Assembly: GCF_006440675.2 (NCBI RefSeq)
Contig: NZ_CP083951.1
Coordinates: 5,179,501 to 5,243,500, forward strand
Reading direction: 5' to 3'
From: Mesorhizobium sp. B2-8-5
GTDB lineage: Bacteria; Pseudomonadota; Alphaproteobacteria; Rhizobiales; Rhizobiaceae
Length of the DNA stretch: 64,000 nt
A program made the translations under genes and the position numbers. The first letter of the stretch is position 1, and each line of letters begins with the position of its first letter. The notes below the pieces were generated by a model. The model had not been told where the DNA came from. It made no database searches and worked only from the letters and a program-made list of their open reading frames with translations. This document shows positions 50,195 through 57,995 of this stretch, one piece after another.

Positions 50195-50872
50195 ATGCGG
50201 CTGCTGCTTGTCGAGGACAACCGCGAACTGGCCGATTGGCTGAGCAAGACGCTGCGCCAGGCGAGCTATGTCGTCGACGTCGTGCATGACGGCGAGGATG
50301 TCGAGCATGCTTTGGCCGCTGGCGACCATGCCTTGATCATCCTCGACCTTGCCCTGCCCCGCATGGGCGGCATGGAGGTGCTGAAAAGGTTGCGGGCGCG
50401 CGGCAACCCGGTGCCGGTGATCGTGCTCACCGCCAATGCCAGCCTCGACGGCCGGGTCAAGGGCCTCAACGAAGGCGCCGACGACTATCTGGCGAAACCC
50501 TTCCAGATCGAGGAATTGGAAGCGCGCATCCGCGTGCAGTTGCGCCGCGCCAACGACCGCACCGCGCCGGTCATTGCCTGCGGCGATCTGGTCTTCGACA
50601 CCAATACACGCCTGTTCTCGCTTGCCGGCGCGACGTTGTCGCTGACACCGCGCGAGCACGCCGTGCTGGAACAGCTGGTCGTCAAGGCCGGCCGCACGGT
50701 GAGCAAGGCGGCGCTCTCGACCGCGATCTACGATTTCGAAACCGACGCCGACCCCAGCGCCATCGAGATCTACGTGCACCGGCTGCGCAAGAAGCTGGAG
50801 GGATCGCGCGTCCAGATCGCCACCTTGCGCGGCCTCGGCTACCTGTTGCGCCACGACGATCCGGCGCCATGA
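50195..50872 (+). CDS. OmpR-type response regulator (TctD/QseB-like)
   Basis: 225 residues from the ATG at 50195; GGGAGGAAAC lies about 12 bases upstream. Receiver domain with Asp51 as the phosphate acceptor (LIILDLALPRMGG), Thr in VIVLTAN and Lys in LAKPF; winged-helix output domain from about 125 (SLTPREHAVLEQLVV, IEIYVHRLRKKLEG). Its stop overlaps the kinase start (ATGA). Confidence 0.95.
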   Translation: MRLLLVEDNRELADWLSKTLRQASYVVDVVHDGEDVEHALAAGDHALIILDLALPRMGGMEVLKRLRARGNPVPVIVLTANASLDGRVKGLNEGADDYLAKPFQIEELEARIRVQLRRANDRTAPVIACGDLVFDTNTRLFSLAGATLSLTPREHAVLEQLVVKAGRTVSKAALSTAIYDFETDADPSAIEIYVHRLRKKLEGSRVQIATLRGLGYLLRHDDPAP

Positions 50873-52236
50873 GGATCGACAGGTTTCGGATCGGCAGCCT
50901 TCGCCTGCAATTGCTGGCCTGGGTGGTGCTGCCGCTTGCCGGGCTCGCCGCCATCAATCTGTGGACCAGCCAGCGCAACGCGCTGGCGACCGCGGATCTC
51001 GTCACCGACCGCATGCTGGTCGGCTCGGCGCGCGCCATCGCCGAGCAGGTGGCAATGGCCGACGGCGCGCTCGACGCCACCGTGCCGCCGGCGGCGATCG
51101 AGATGTTCGACACCGGCGACCGGGACAGCGTCTATTACCGGGTCGAGACCGCCGGCGGGCGGCTGCTGACCGGCTATCCCGATCTGCCCGTGGCGCCGGA
51201 GCGCGGCAGCATCGAGGCTGCCTATCGCGATCACCCGCTGCGCCTGGCCACGCTCAGCCATGCCGTGATCGGCGCCGGCACGGATTCGCCGATCAAGGTC
51301 ACTGTCGGCGTCACGCTCGCCGGACATGACGCGATGGTGAAGCGCCTGTGGCTCAGCGCCTTCGCCCAGCAGCTTGCCTTGGTGGCTATTGCCGGCGTGT
51401 TCGTGCTGCTTGGCCTGCGCCGCGGGCTGGCGCCGCTGATCCGGCTGCGCGACGCGGTGCGCTCGCGAAGCCGCAGCGATCTCGATCCAGTCGAGGTCCC
51501 GGGCGCGCAGAGCGAGATCCGGCCGCTGATCGAAGCGCTCAACGCCTATATGGAGCGCGTGCGGGCGCAGATGGCGGCGCAGCGGCGCTTCATCGCCAAT
51601 GCCGCGCACCAACTGCGCACGCCGCTGGCGCTCTTGTCGACGCAGGCAAGCTATGCCTTGCGCGAAACCGCGGCCGACCGGCGCCAGGAGGCGCTGGTCG
51701 CCTTGCAGGCGAGCTCGGGCAAATTGGCGCGGTTGGCCGAACAGCTGCTTACGCTGTCGAGGGCGGAACCTGGCAGCCGACGGCCGCGCGCCGACCGCAT
51801 TGACCTCACCGAAGCCGCCCGCCATGTGCTGGAAGCGCAAGCGCCGGCGGCGATCAACCGCGACATCGACCTCGGCCTCGAGGAAAACGGACCGGTGACG
51901 GTGGTCGGCGACGGCACGATGCTGCGCGAGATGATCGTCAACCTGGTCGACAACGCGCTGCGCTATTCCAGATCTGGCGGTAGCGTCACGGTGAGGCTGG
52001 CGACGACGGATGGCGAGGCCGAGCTTACGGTGAGCGATGCCGGACCGGGAATCCCGGCGGAAGAGCGGGAGCATGTCTTCGAGCGCTTCTACCGCCTCGC
52101 CGGCTCGGCTGAGGAAGGCAGCGGTCTTGGTCTCGCCATCGTGCGCGAGGTGGTCGAGAATGCCGGCGGCAGCGTCACGCTGGGCGACGCCGCCGCGGGC
52201 GGGCTCAAAGTCGAGGTGCGGCTGCCGCTTGCGTGA
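50869..52236 (+). CDS. Sensor histidine kinase (TctE-like)
   Basis: 455 residues. Membrane helix at 11-31, a periplasmic 2CSK_N-type domain (32-162, typical of TctE sensors for tricarboxylates and related acids), second helix at 165-184, HAMP-like linker, phosphoacceptor His247 (AAHQLRTPLA), and an ATPase domain with DNALRYS, DAGPGIP and GSGLGLAIV. Translationally coupled with the regulator. No tctCBA transporter is adjacent. Confidence 0.95.
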   Translation: MRIDRFRIGSLRLQLLAWVVLPLAGLAAINLWTSQRNALATADLVTDRMLVGSARAIAEQVAMADGALDATVPPAAIEMFDTGDRDSVYYRVETAGGRLLTGYPDLPVAPERGSIEAAYRDHPLRLATLSHAVIGAGTDSPIKVTVGVTLAGHDAMVKRLWLSAFAQQLALVAIAGVFVLLGLRRGLAPLIRLRDAVRSRSRSDLDPVEVPGAQSEIRPLIEALNAYMERVRAQMAAQRRFIANAAHQLRTPLALLSTQASYALRETAADRRQEALVALQASSGKLARLAEQLLTLSRAEPGSRRPRADRIDLTEAARHVLEAQAPAAINRDIDLGLEENGPVTVVGDGTMLREMIVNLVDNALRYSRSGGSVTVRLATTDGEAELTVSDAGPGIPAEEREHVFERFYRLAGSAEEGSGLGLAIVREVVENAGGSVTLGDAAAGGLKVEVRLPLA

Positions 52237-52257
52237 TCAGGTCGAGTGGCGACCCTT

Positions 52258-52560
52258 TTACTCTTCGTCCGGCAATTCAAGCGTCCGGCCGGCGTAGAGA
52301 ATCCGCAAGATGATCACTTTGTCACCGGCGACTTCAAACGCGATCGTCGCGCGTCGGCGCCATCCTACCGTGCGCAAATCCGGAGCGATTTCGTCATGAC
52401 GTGTGCCGCGCTCGGGAAAAGTCTCAAAGTCGAGGCAATAATCGACAATGCGCCCGACAAAGCGCAACGCGATTTCCACGCCAGCCTTCGGCGCGAGTTC
52501 GCTCAGCAGTTCGGCTATGTCTCGCTCGGCTGCAGCGTGGAATCTGACCCGGTATTTCAT
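52258..52560 (-). CDS. parE: ParE/RelE-type toxin
   Basis: 100 residues of the RelE/ParE fold: MKYRVRFHAAAERDIAELLSEL, then DFETFPERGTRHDEIAPDLR and ILRILYAGRTLE. ParE members poison DNA gyrase, RelE members cleave mRNA at ribosomes; the partner type (ParD) favours ParE. Its start overlaps the antitoxin stop by 4 bases. It has no obvious defect. Confidence 0.9.
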   Translation of the reverse strand: MKYRVRFHAAAERDIAELLSELAPKAGVEIALRFVGRIVDYCLDFETFPERGTRHDEIAPDLRTVGWRRRATIAFEVAGDKVIILRILYAGRTLELPDEE

Positions 52561-52847
52561 GCACCGGAGCGTGGTTTGGCGACGATCGCGTTGATGTGCT
52601 CCGAGAGATTGCGGCGCATCTGCTCGGCTGTCAAAAGCTTCTCAGGATTGGCGCGCGCATCCTGCATCGTCGGCACGACTTCCTCGCGCAGCCAGCGTTC
52701 AACCGCCGCGTCACGCGCCGCAAGCGTACGTAGGCCATCGCGGATGACCTCGCTTTCGGTGGCGTATTCGCCCGAGGCAACCTTATTTTTCACCATCTGT
52801 GCCATCTCAAGCGGCAGCGTGATCGTCAGGGGCTGGGAGTTTCGCAT
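52557..52847 (-). CDS. parD: ParD-type antitoxin
   Basis: 96 residues from the ATG at 52847 (GAGGAGACG upstream). Ribbon-helix-helix N-terminus QPLTITLPLEMAQMVKNKVA then GEYATESEVIRDGLRTL, followed by a toxin-binding tail. First gene of the parDE unit; it probably represses its own promoter through the palindrome at 52886-52898. Confidence 0.92.
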   Translation of the reverse strand: MRNSQPLTITLPLEMAQMVKNKVASGEYATESEVIRDGLRTLAARDAAVERWLREEVVPTMQDARANPEKLLTAEQMRRNLSEHINAIVAKPRSGA

Positions 52848-52869
52848 GACTCGTCTCCTCGATGCCCTC

Positions 52870-52898
52870 AATATAGCACAAACGCATGACTTTGTCAT
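52870..52898 (-). promoter_or_regulatory. parDE promoter with overlapping operator
   Basis: On the reverse strand TGACAA (52892-52897), a 16-base spacer and TATATT (52870-52875) form a promoter about 25 bases before the parD start. The palindrome ATGAC-TTT-GTCAT (52886-52898) covers the -35, as expected for self-repression by ParD. Confidence 0.6.
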
Positions 52899-52947
52899 AC
52901 ACCTTAGGGGAAACCGCACACCAAACATGATGGTGTGCGGTGATCAA

Positions 52948-53823
52948 TCAAGCCCCCTGCTCGTTGAACGGCGCCGGGCGCCACTTCACCACATAGTTCT
53001 CGAAGCGGGTGATGATGAACTCCACCACCAGCGCCATCACCGCCAGGATGATCATGGCGGCGAAGACGCCGTTGGCGTTGAAGGCGCCCTGCGCGGTGGA
53101 GATCAAGAGACCCATGCCCTGCTTGGCGCCGAGGAACTCGCCGACCACGGCGCCGACCAGCGCGAAGCCGAAGGAGACATGCAGGCTGGCGAGGATCCAG
53201 CTCATCGCCGAAGGGATGATGACCGAGGTGGTGATCTGCATCGGCGAGGCGCCGAGGATTTGGGCGTTGGCGATCATCGCCCTGTCGGCCTCGCGCACGC
53301 CCTGGAAGGCGTTGGCGAAGACAACGAAGAACACCATGACGACAGCCAGCGCCACCTTGGACGCCATGCCGAGGCCAAGCGCGATGATGAACACCGAGCC
53401 AAGCACCACGCGCGGCACCGAGTTGGCTATCTTGATGTAGATCGAAAAGACGTCCGCCAGCAGCTTGTTGCGGCCAAGGATGATGCCGGCCACGATGCCG
53501 CCGATGGCGCCGATGGCGAAGCCGAGGAAGGTCTCTTCCAGCGTCACATAGATCTGCAGCCAGAGCGGCCCCTGCGAGGTGCCTTCGGTGATCCAGGACC
53601 AGATCTGTTCCCAGATGCCCGACGGGCTGGAGAAGAAGAACGGATCGATGATGTTGTAATCGGCGCAGAGTTCCCAAAGGCCAAGGAAGACGACGAGGAT
53701 TGCGAGGCGCAGGCCAATCACCAGAGCATGGCGCTTGCGCAGCCGTGCCCTTGCCTGCGCTTCGGCGGCGACGATCGAAGTGGCACGGGCGGCGGCCTGA
53801 TCGGTGGGAGAAATGGCGGTCAT
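52948..53823 (-). CDS. ABC transporter permease (SsuC/TauC-like)
   Basis: 291 residues with six membrane helices; VFANAFQGVREAD and ANAQILGASPMQITTSVIIP are the EAA-type loop, and the FGFALVGAVVGEFLGAKQGMG end is typical of nitrate/sulfonate/taurine permeases. It is 13 bases downstream of the ATPase gene. The N-terminus is unusually long and Ala-rich. Confidence 0.93.
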   Translation of the reverse strand: MTAISPTDQAAARATSIVAAEAQARARLRKRHALVIGLRLAILVVFLGLWELCADYNIIDPFFFSSPSGIWEQIWSWITEGTSQGPLWLQIYVTLEETFLGFAIGAIGGIVAGIILGRNKLLADVFSIYIKIANSVPRVVLGSVFIIALGLGMASKVALAVVMVFFVVFANAFQGVREADRAMIANAQILGASPMQITTSVIIPSAMSWILASLHVSFGFALVGAVVGEFLGAKQGMGLLISTAQGAFNANGVFAAMIILAVMALVVEFIITRFENYVVKWRPAPFNEQGA

Positions 53824-53836
53824 GCTGTGTCTCCTG

Positions 53837-54691
53837 TCAATGGCCGGCCTGGAGGCCGCGGCTCTGGCCGAGCTGCACTTCCTCGCGCAGATCGCTCCAG
53901 ATCACCTTGGCGATCTCGATGAATTTCGGATCGTAGCGGATGTCGGCCATGACGCGCGGGCGCGGCAGGTCGATGCGGTAGACGCTCTTCACCGTGCCCG
54001 GACCGGCGGTGAGCACATAGACCTTGTCGGCCAGCGCCACCGCTTCCTCGAGGTCATGCGTGACGAAGACGACGGATGATTTCAGCCCCGACCAGAGGCC
54101 CAGCAATTCGTCCTGCATGGCCGTGCGGGTCTGCATGTCGAGCGCGCTGAAGGGCTCGTCCATCAACAGGATCTTGGGCTGGTTGATGAAGGTCTGGGCA
54201 AGCGCCACGCGCTTGCGCATGCCGCCCGAAAGCTGGTGCGGATAATGTTTCTCGAAACGCGAAAGGCCGACACGGCCGATCCAGTCGCGCGCCTTCTCGT
54301 AGGCTTCCTTCTTCGGCGTGCCGCGGAAAAGCGGGCCGGCGGCGACATTGTCGATGACGCTGCGCCACGGAAACAACGCGTCGGCCTGGAAGACGAAGCC
54401 GATGTCGCGGCTGATGTCGGTCACCGGATTGCCCATGACGCGGACATTGCCGGTGGTCGGACGCAACAGCCCGGTGACCAGGTTGAGCGTCGTCGACTTG
54501 CCGCAGCCGGTCGGCCCGACGACACAGGCGAACTCGCCGCGCGCCACCGTCATGGTGAAATCGCGGATCGCCGTCATCATGTGCCCGTCGGGCGTGACGA
54601 AGCGCAGCGTCACGTCGTCGATGGCGATCGCGGCATCGGCCGGCGGCGCGGCCGGAGACAGTTTCTCCGCCGCCATGGTCTGCAACTGCAT
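53837..54691 (-). CDS. ABC transporter ATP-binding protein (SsuB/TauB-like)
   Basis: 284 residues from the ATG at 54691 (AGGAG upstream; alternative ATG at 54676). Walker A GPTGCGKST, Q-loop FVFQADALFPWRSV, signature QLSGGMRKRVALAQTF, Walker B ILLMDEPFSALD and H-loop VTHDLEEA. Middle gene of a leftward binding protein-ATPase-permease operon. Confidence 0.94.
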   Translation of the reverse strand: MQLQTMAAEKLSPAAPPADAAIAIDDVTLRFVTPDGHMMTAIRDFTMTVARGEFACVVGPTGCGKSTTLNLVTGLLRPTTGNVRVMGNPVTDISRDIGFVFQADALFPWRSVIDNVAAGPLFRGTPKKEAYEKARDWIGRVGLSRFEKHYPHQLSGGMRKRVALAQTFINQPKILLMDEPFSALDMQTRTAMQDELLGLWSGLKSSVVFVTHDLEEAVALADKVYVLTAGPGTVKSVYRIDLPRPRVMADIRYDPKFIEIAKVIWSDLREEVQLGQSRGLQAGH

Positions 54692-54813
54692 GGCACACTC
54701 CTATCGTGGTGGTGCGAGGATGCCTTTGGCTAAAGCCAGAGGGCTTGCCGCAGCTTGGCATCCGGAAGGCGCCGCTGCAGAATTGATTCAGGCAGCCGGC
54801 GCAAGTCGTTGTT

Positions 54814-54909
54814 CTCTAGAGCGGTTCGTCGTTTCACGCCAAACCGCTCTATCTCTTTGCTTGACGCAATTCCGGGCGGAAACCGTTTCACACTTTTCCT
54901 GGAATTGCT
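54814..54909. repeat. Mesorhizobium-type intergenic palindromic repeat
   Basis: AGAGCGGTT (about 54819) and AACCGCTCT (about 54842) form a hairpin, followed by ATCTCTTTGCTTGACGCAAT, TCCGGGCGGAAACCGTTTCA and CACTTTTCCTGGAATTGCTC. I recall this block order from many intergenic sites of Mesorhizobium genomes. It sits inside the transporter operon between the binding-protein and ATPase genes. Confidence 0.8.
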
Positions 54910-54913
54910 CCAA

Positions 54914-54935
54914 GGGCGGACCGATCGGCCCGCCC
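54914..54935 (-). terminator. Hairpin after the binding-protein gene
   Basis: GGGCGG-A-CCGATCGG-C-CCGCCC, 15 bases past the stop codon at 54950. No T-run. It may end or weaken transcription between the binding-protein gene and the rest of the operon, which would give more binding protein than membrane parts. Confidence 0.5.
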
Positions 54936-54949
54936 TCGCCTGTTGATGC

Positions 54950-55963
54950 TTACTTGGCGGCGTCGACGAACTCGGTCGTGTAGGTTTTCGACAGGTCGAT
55001 CTGCTTGCCCTGCAGGCTCTTGGAGAAAGTCGACAGAACCTTCAGCACGGTCTCCGGTCCATCGGCCGGCATGCGGCCATCCGGCGTGAACATCGCCTTG
55101 CCGCCGGCCAGGCCCTGCACATAGAGCTCCTTGCTGCCGGCGTAATAGTCCTTCGGCATCTTGTCGGCGATCTCTTCGGCCGAGTGGCCGGCGATGAACT
55201 TCATCGTCTTGACGAAGGCATTGGCGAGCTTCTGCGCCTCGTCCTTGTGGCCCTCGAGCCAGCTCGACTGGACGTAGAAAGAGGCCGCCGGATAGTCGCC
55301 GCCAAGTGCTGCCTTGGTCTTTTCGGGCGTGCGCATATCGACCAACACCTTGGCCTCGCCGGTCTGGAGGAGCTTGGCGATGGTCGGCTCGGTGGTCATG
55401 CCGGCCTGGATCTGGTCCTGCTTGACGGCGGCGATGAAGGTGTTGCCGGCGCCGACCGGAAGCAGCGTGTAATCGCCCGGCTTCAGGCCGCTGCGAACGG
55501 CGAGATACTGCGTCAGGAAATCGGTCGAGGAGCCGAGCCCGGTGACGCCGAGCGTCGCGCCCTTGAAGTCGGCCGGCGACTTGATCTCGGGATGCTTGGC
55601 CGAGACCAGCTCGACCTCGCCTGGCGCCTGGCTGAACTGCACGATCGACTGGATGTATTTGCCCTTCGACTGCAGGTCGACGGTATGATCGTAGAAGCCG
55701 ACGACACCCTGTACGGCGCCAGCCAGCAATTCGTTTTCGGCCTCGACGCCGGCGCGCGAGTTGATCAGCTCGACATCGAGCCCTTCATCCTTGAAATAGC
55801 CGAGCTGCTGGGTGAGCACGGCCGGCAGATAGATCTGCTTTTCCATGCCGCCGACGATGATGGTGATCTTGTCGGCAGCCGATGCCGCCGATGCGCCAGC
55901 GCCAACCATGGCAAGCGTCAGCGCCATCGAGCGCAGCGCGCGTTTAGAGATGAAACCGGTCAC
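54950..55963 (-). CDS. ABC transporter substrate-binding protein (NMT1/TauA-like)
   Basis: 337 residues from the GTG at 55963, which has GGAGGAAA 5 bases upstream; an ATG far upstream at 56056 lacks support. Signal peptide VTGFISKRALRSMALTLAMV to about residue 30 (SAASAAD). The mature start KITIIVGGMEKQIYLPAVLT and LGYFKDEGLDVELINS fit the NMT1/SsuA/TauA fold; substrates range from sulfonates to nitriles and riboflavin or thiamine precursors. No TPP or FMN riboswitch was recognised upstream. Confidence 0.92.
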   Translation of the reverse strand: MTGFISKRALRSMALTLAMVGAGASAASAADKITIIVGGMEKQIYLPAVLTQQLGYFKDEGLDVELINSRAGVEAENELLAGAVQGVVGFYDHTVDLQSKGKYIQSIVQFSQAPGEVELVSAKHPEIKSPADFKGATLGVTGLGSSTDFLTQYLAVRSGLKPGDYTLLPVGAGNTFIAAVKQDQIQAGMTTEPTIAKLLQTGEAKVLVDMRTPEKTKAALGGDYPAASFYVQSSWLEGHKDEAQKLANAFVKTMKFIAGHSAEEIADKMPKDYYAGSKELYVQGLAGGKAMFTPDGRMPADGPETVLKVLSTFSKSLQGKQIDLSKTYTTEFVDAAK

Positions 55964-56030
55964 GTAATTTCCTCCACTGGGCGGCGCGCCGCGCCGCATT
56001 TCCTCCTGCCGGCCGCTCCCAGGCCGCTCA

Positions 56031-56046
56031 TGTGGCGAACGCCACA
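56031..56046. promoter_or_regulatory. Inverted repeat TGTGGCG-AA-CGCCACA
   Basis: Perfect 7-bp arms with a 2-base centre, 68 bases upstream of the binding-protein start codon and 83 bases past the dapB stop. No T-run, so an operator for the transporter operon is more likely than a terminator. The adjacent GCTGAAAGC is repeated twice at about 56066-56085. Confidence 0.5.
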
Positions 56047-56128
56047 AAACCGTCATGGCATGGCCAAGCTTTCAGCTGGCTTTCAGCCGTTTTGGCGGCC
56101 GTGGAATGGAATCCGGCGTGGTTCCCGG

Positions 56129-56905
56129 TCACGAGGCAGTGAAGCCGAGAACGTCGCGCATATCATATTCGCCCGGTGGCCGCCCGGCGACCCAGAGTGC
56201 CGCCGCGATGGCGCCCCGCGCGAACATCGAGCGGTCGCCGGCGGCATGCGAGAGCGTGAGCGTCTCGCCTTCGGTGAGGAAGCTCACGCTGTGCTCGCCG
56301 ACGATGCTGCCGCCGCGCACAACGGCAAAGCCGATCTCGCCGGTGGGGCGCGGACCGACGTGGCCGTCGCGGGTGCGCTGCGCCGCATCGTCCAGCTCGA
56401 CGCCGCGCCCGCGCGCCGCCGCTTCGCCGAGCATCAGCGCCGTGCCCGACGGTGCGTCGACCTTCATGCGGTGATGCGCTTCGAGAATTTCCACGTCACA
56501 GTCTTCTGCGCCGAGTGCGCTCGCCGCCTGTTCGACCAGCCCGGTCAGCACGTTGAGGCCCAGCGAATAGCTTCCGGAGCGCACGACGGCGATCTTCTTC
56601 GCGGCGTCGGCAATCGCCTCCAGTTCAGCGCCGTCGAAACCTGTCGAGCCGATCACCAGCGCCGGACCGCCGCGCGCGGCGCAGGCCTTGGCCAACTCGG
56701 CGGAAGCCGCGGGCGTGGTGAAATCGACGACCACATCGGCAAGCGCCAGCGCTTCGTCGCGCTCAAGCAGTCCCTGGTCCGTACTGCCCGGCCGATGGAA
56801 GCGCGCGACGAGCTGCAGCCGCGGATCGGCCGCGACGGTTTGCGCCATCTGCCGGCCCATGCGGCCGAGCGCGCCGGCGACGGCTATCCTGAGCGGCTGC
56901 GGCAT
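56129..56905 (-). CDS. dapB: 4-hydroxy-tetrahydrodipicolinate reductase
   Basis: 258 residues from the ATG at 56905 (AGGA upstream). [20 protein letters not shown] is the NAD(P)H site; [20 protein letters not shown] holds the catalytic His and Lys. It supplies the lysine and diaminopimelate pathway. Somewhat diverged from the usual rhizobial DapB in the GSTGF block, but all key residues remain. Confidence 0.94.
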   Translation of the reverse strand: MPQPLRIAVAGALGRMGRQMAQTVAADPRLQLVARFHRPGSTDQGLLERDEALALADVVVDFTTPAASAELAKACAARGGPALVIGSTGFDGAELEAIADAAKKIAVVRSGSYSLGLNVLTGLVEQAASALGAEDCDVEILEAHHRMKVDAPSGTALMLGEAAARGRGVELDDAAQRTRDGHVGPRPTGEIGFAVVRGGSIVGEHSVSFLTEGETLTLSHAAGDRSMFARGAIAAALWVAGRPPGEYDMRDVLGFTAS

Positions 56906-56978
56906 GGCGATCCTGTCGAAAGCTGAGTCGGAACAATCCTCTAGCACGCCGCCCTGGCAAATTGATTCAAGCGTTGAT

Positions 56979-57782
56979 TCAGGCGGCGCCGTTGGTCTTC
57001 AGCATCATGCCGGCGATTTCCTTGACCAGCTTGGCGGCGACCAGCGCCGTCACGTTGGAGAGGTCCTGGCGCGGATTGTATTCGACCAGGTCAGCGGCGA
57101 CGATCGGTTGGTCTATTGCCTGGATCAGGCCGATGACCTGGCGGGTGGTGAAGCCGCCCGGCTCGCGGTGCGAGATGCCGGGGGCGAAGGCCGGATCGAG
57201 AGCGTCGATGTCCATCGAGATATAGACGGGTGTCTTGAGGTCGAGCTGCAGCCCTTCCCTGAAATGCCGCATCTCAACCACCTCGACGCCGAAGCGCTTG
57301 AACTGGTCGCGATGGTGATCGTTGACGGTGCGCAGGCCGATCTGGATCAGCCGGTCGGCCAGCTTCTCCTCCATGACGCGGGCAAAGGGCGAGGTGTGCG
57401 AGCGCGGATTGTCTTCATAGGCATGATAGATGTCCGGATGCGCGTCGATATGGACGATCGTGAGGCTCTGGTGGCGACGGCGCACCGCGCGCAGCACCGG
57501 CCAGGAGATCGCATGATCGCCGCCGAGCGAGATCAGCGGATGGCCGGCGTCGAGCGCGCGGCCGACCTCGGCCTCGATCCGCTGCCACGGGTCGCCGGGC
57601 TGGGTGAAATCGATGTCGCCGTGATCGACGAAGCGGTCCGTCAGATCGAAACCTGTTTCCGACCATGAAGTGTAGGCGTCGCTTGCGAGTTCGCGCCGGA
57701 TCAGCGGCGGCGCCTCGGCCGGCCCGCGCAAATAGGACGAATTCTCGTCATGCGGAATGCCCAGAAGCGAGACCTTGGCCAC
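56979..57782 (-). CDS. Ureohydrolase (agmatinase/arginase family)
   Basis: 267 residues from the GTG at 57782 with GGGAGGA upstream; earlier in-frame ATGs lack ribosome sites. The two-manganese site is complete: [17 protein letters not shown] and [30 protein letters not shown] is agmatinase-like. It releases urea from agmatine, arginine or another guanidino compound. It is upstream of dapB on the same strand, 73 bases away. Confidence 0.9.
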   Translation of the reverse strand: MAKVSLLGIPHDENSSYLRGPAEAPPLIRRELASDAYTSWSETGFDLTDRFVDHGDIDFTQPGDPWQRIEAEVGRALDAGHPLISLGGDHAISWPVLRAVRRRHQSLTIVHIDAHPDIYHAYEDNPRSHTSPFARVMEEKLADRLIQIGLRTVNDHHRDQFKRFGVEVVEMRHFREGLQLDLKTPVYISMDIDALDPAFAPGISHREPGGFTTRQVIGLIQAIDQPIVAADLVEYNPRQDLSNVTALVAAKLVKEIAGMMLKTNGAA

Positions 57783-57995
57783 GACATCCTCCCTCGTTGC
57801 CGAGACAAGGGCCTCTATAGACGCCGGAGCTGGCGGATGCGACCGGAGCCATTTGGGCCAGATCGCAAAGCGTGGTGCAGTCTTAGGCAACGCTGCGTGA
57901 ATGTGAAGCGCCACACTCATCATCACTCGTGCGATGTGCTACTTTAGCGCCTGTGCGTCCGGCTGCACCCGGACCGTGTCCGAGGGGGGACGCCC

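Noticed and set aside
54950..56056. Upstream ATG at 56056 as start of the binding protein
   Set aside because: It would add an Arg-rich leader before the signal peptide; the GTG at 55963 has a strong ribosome site.
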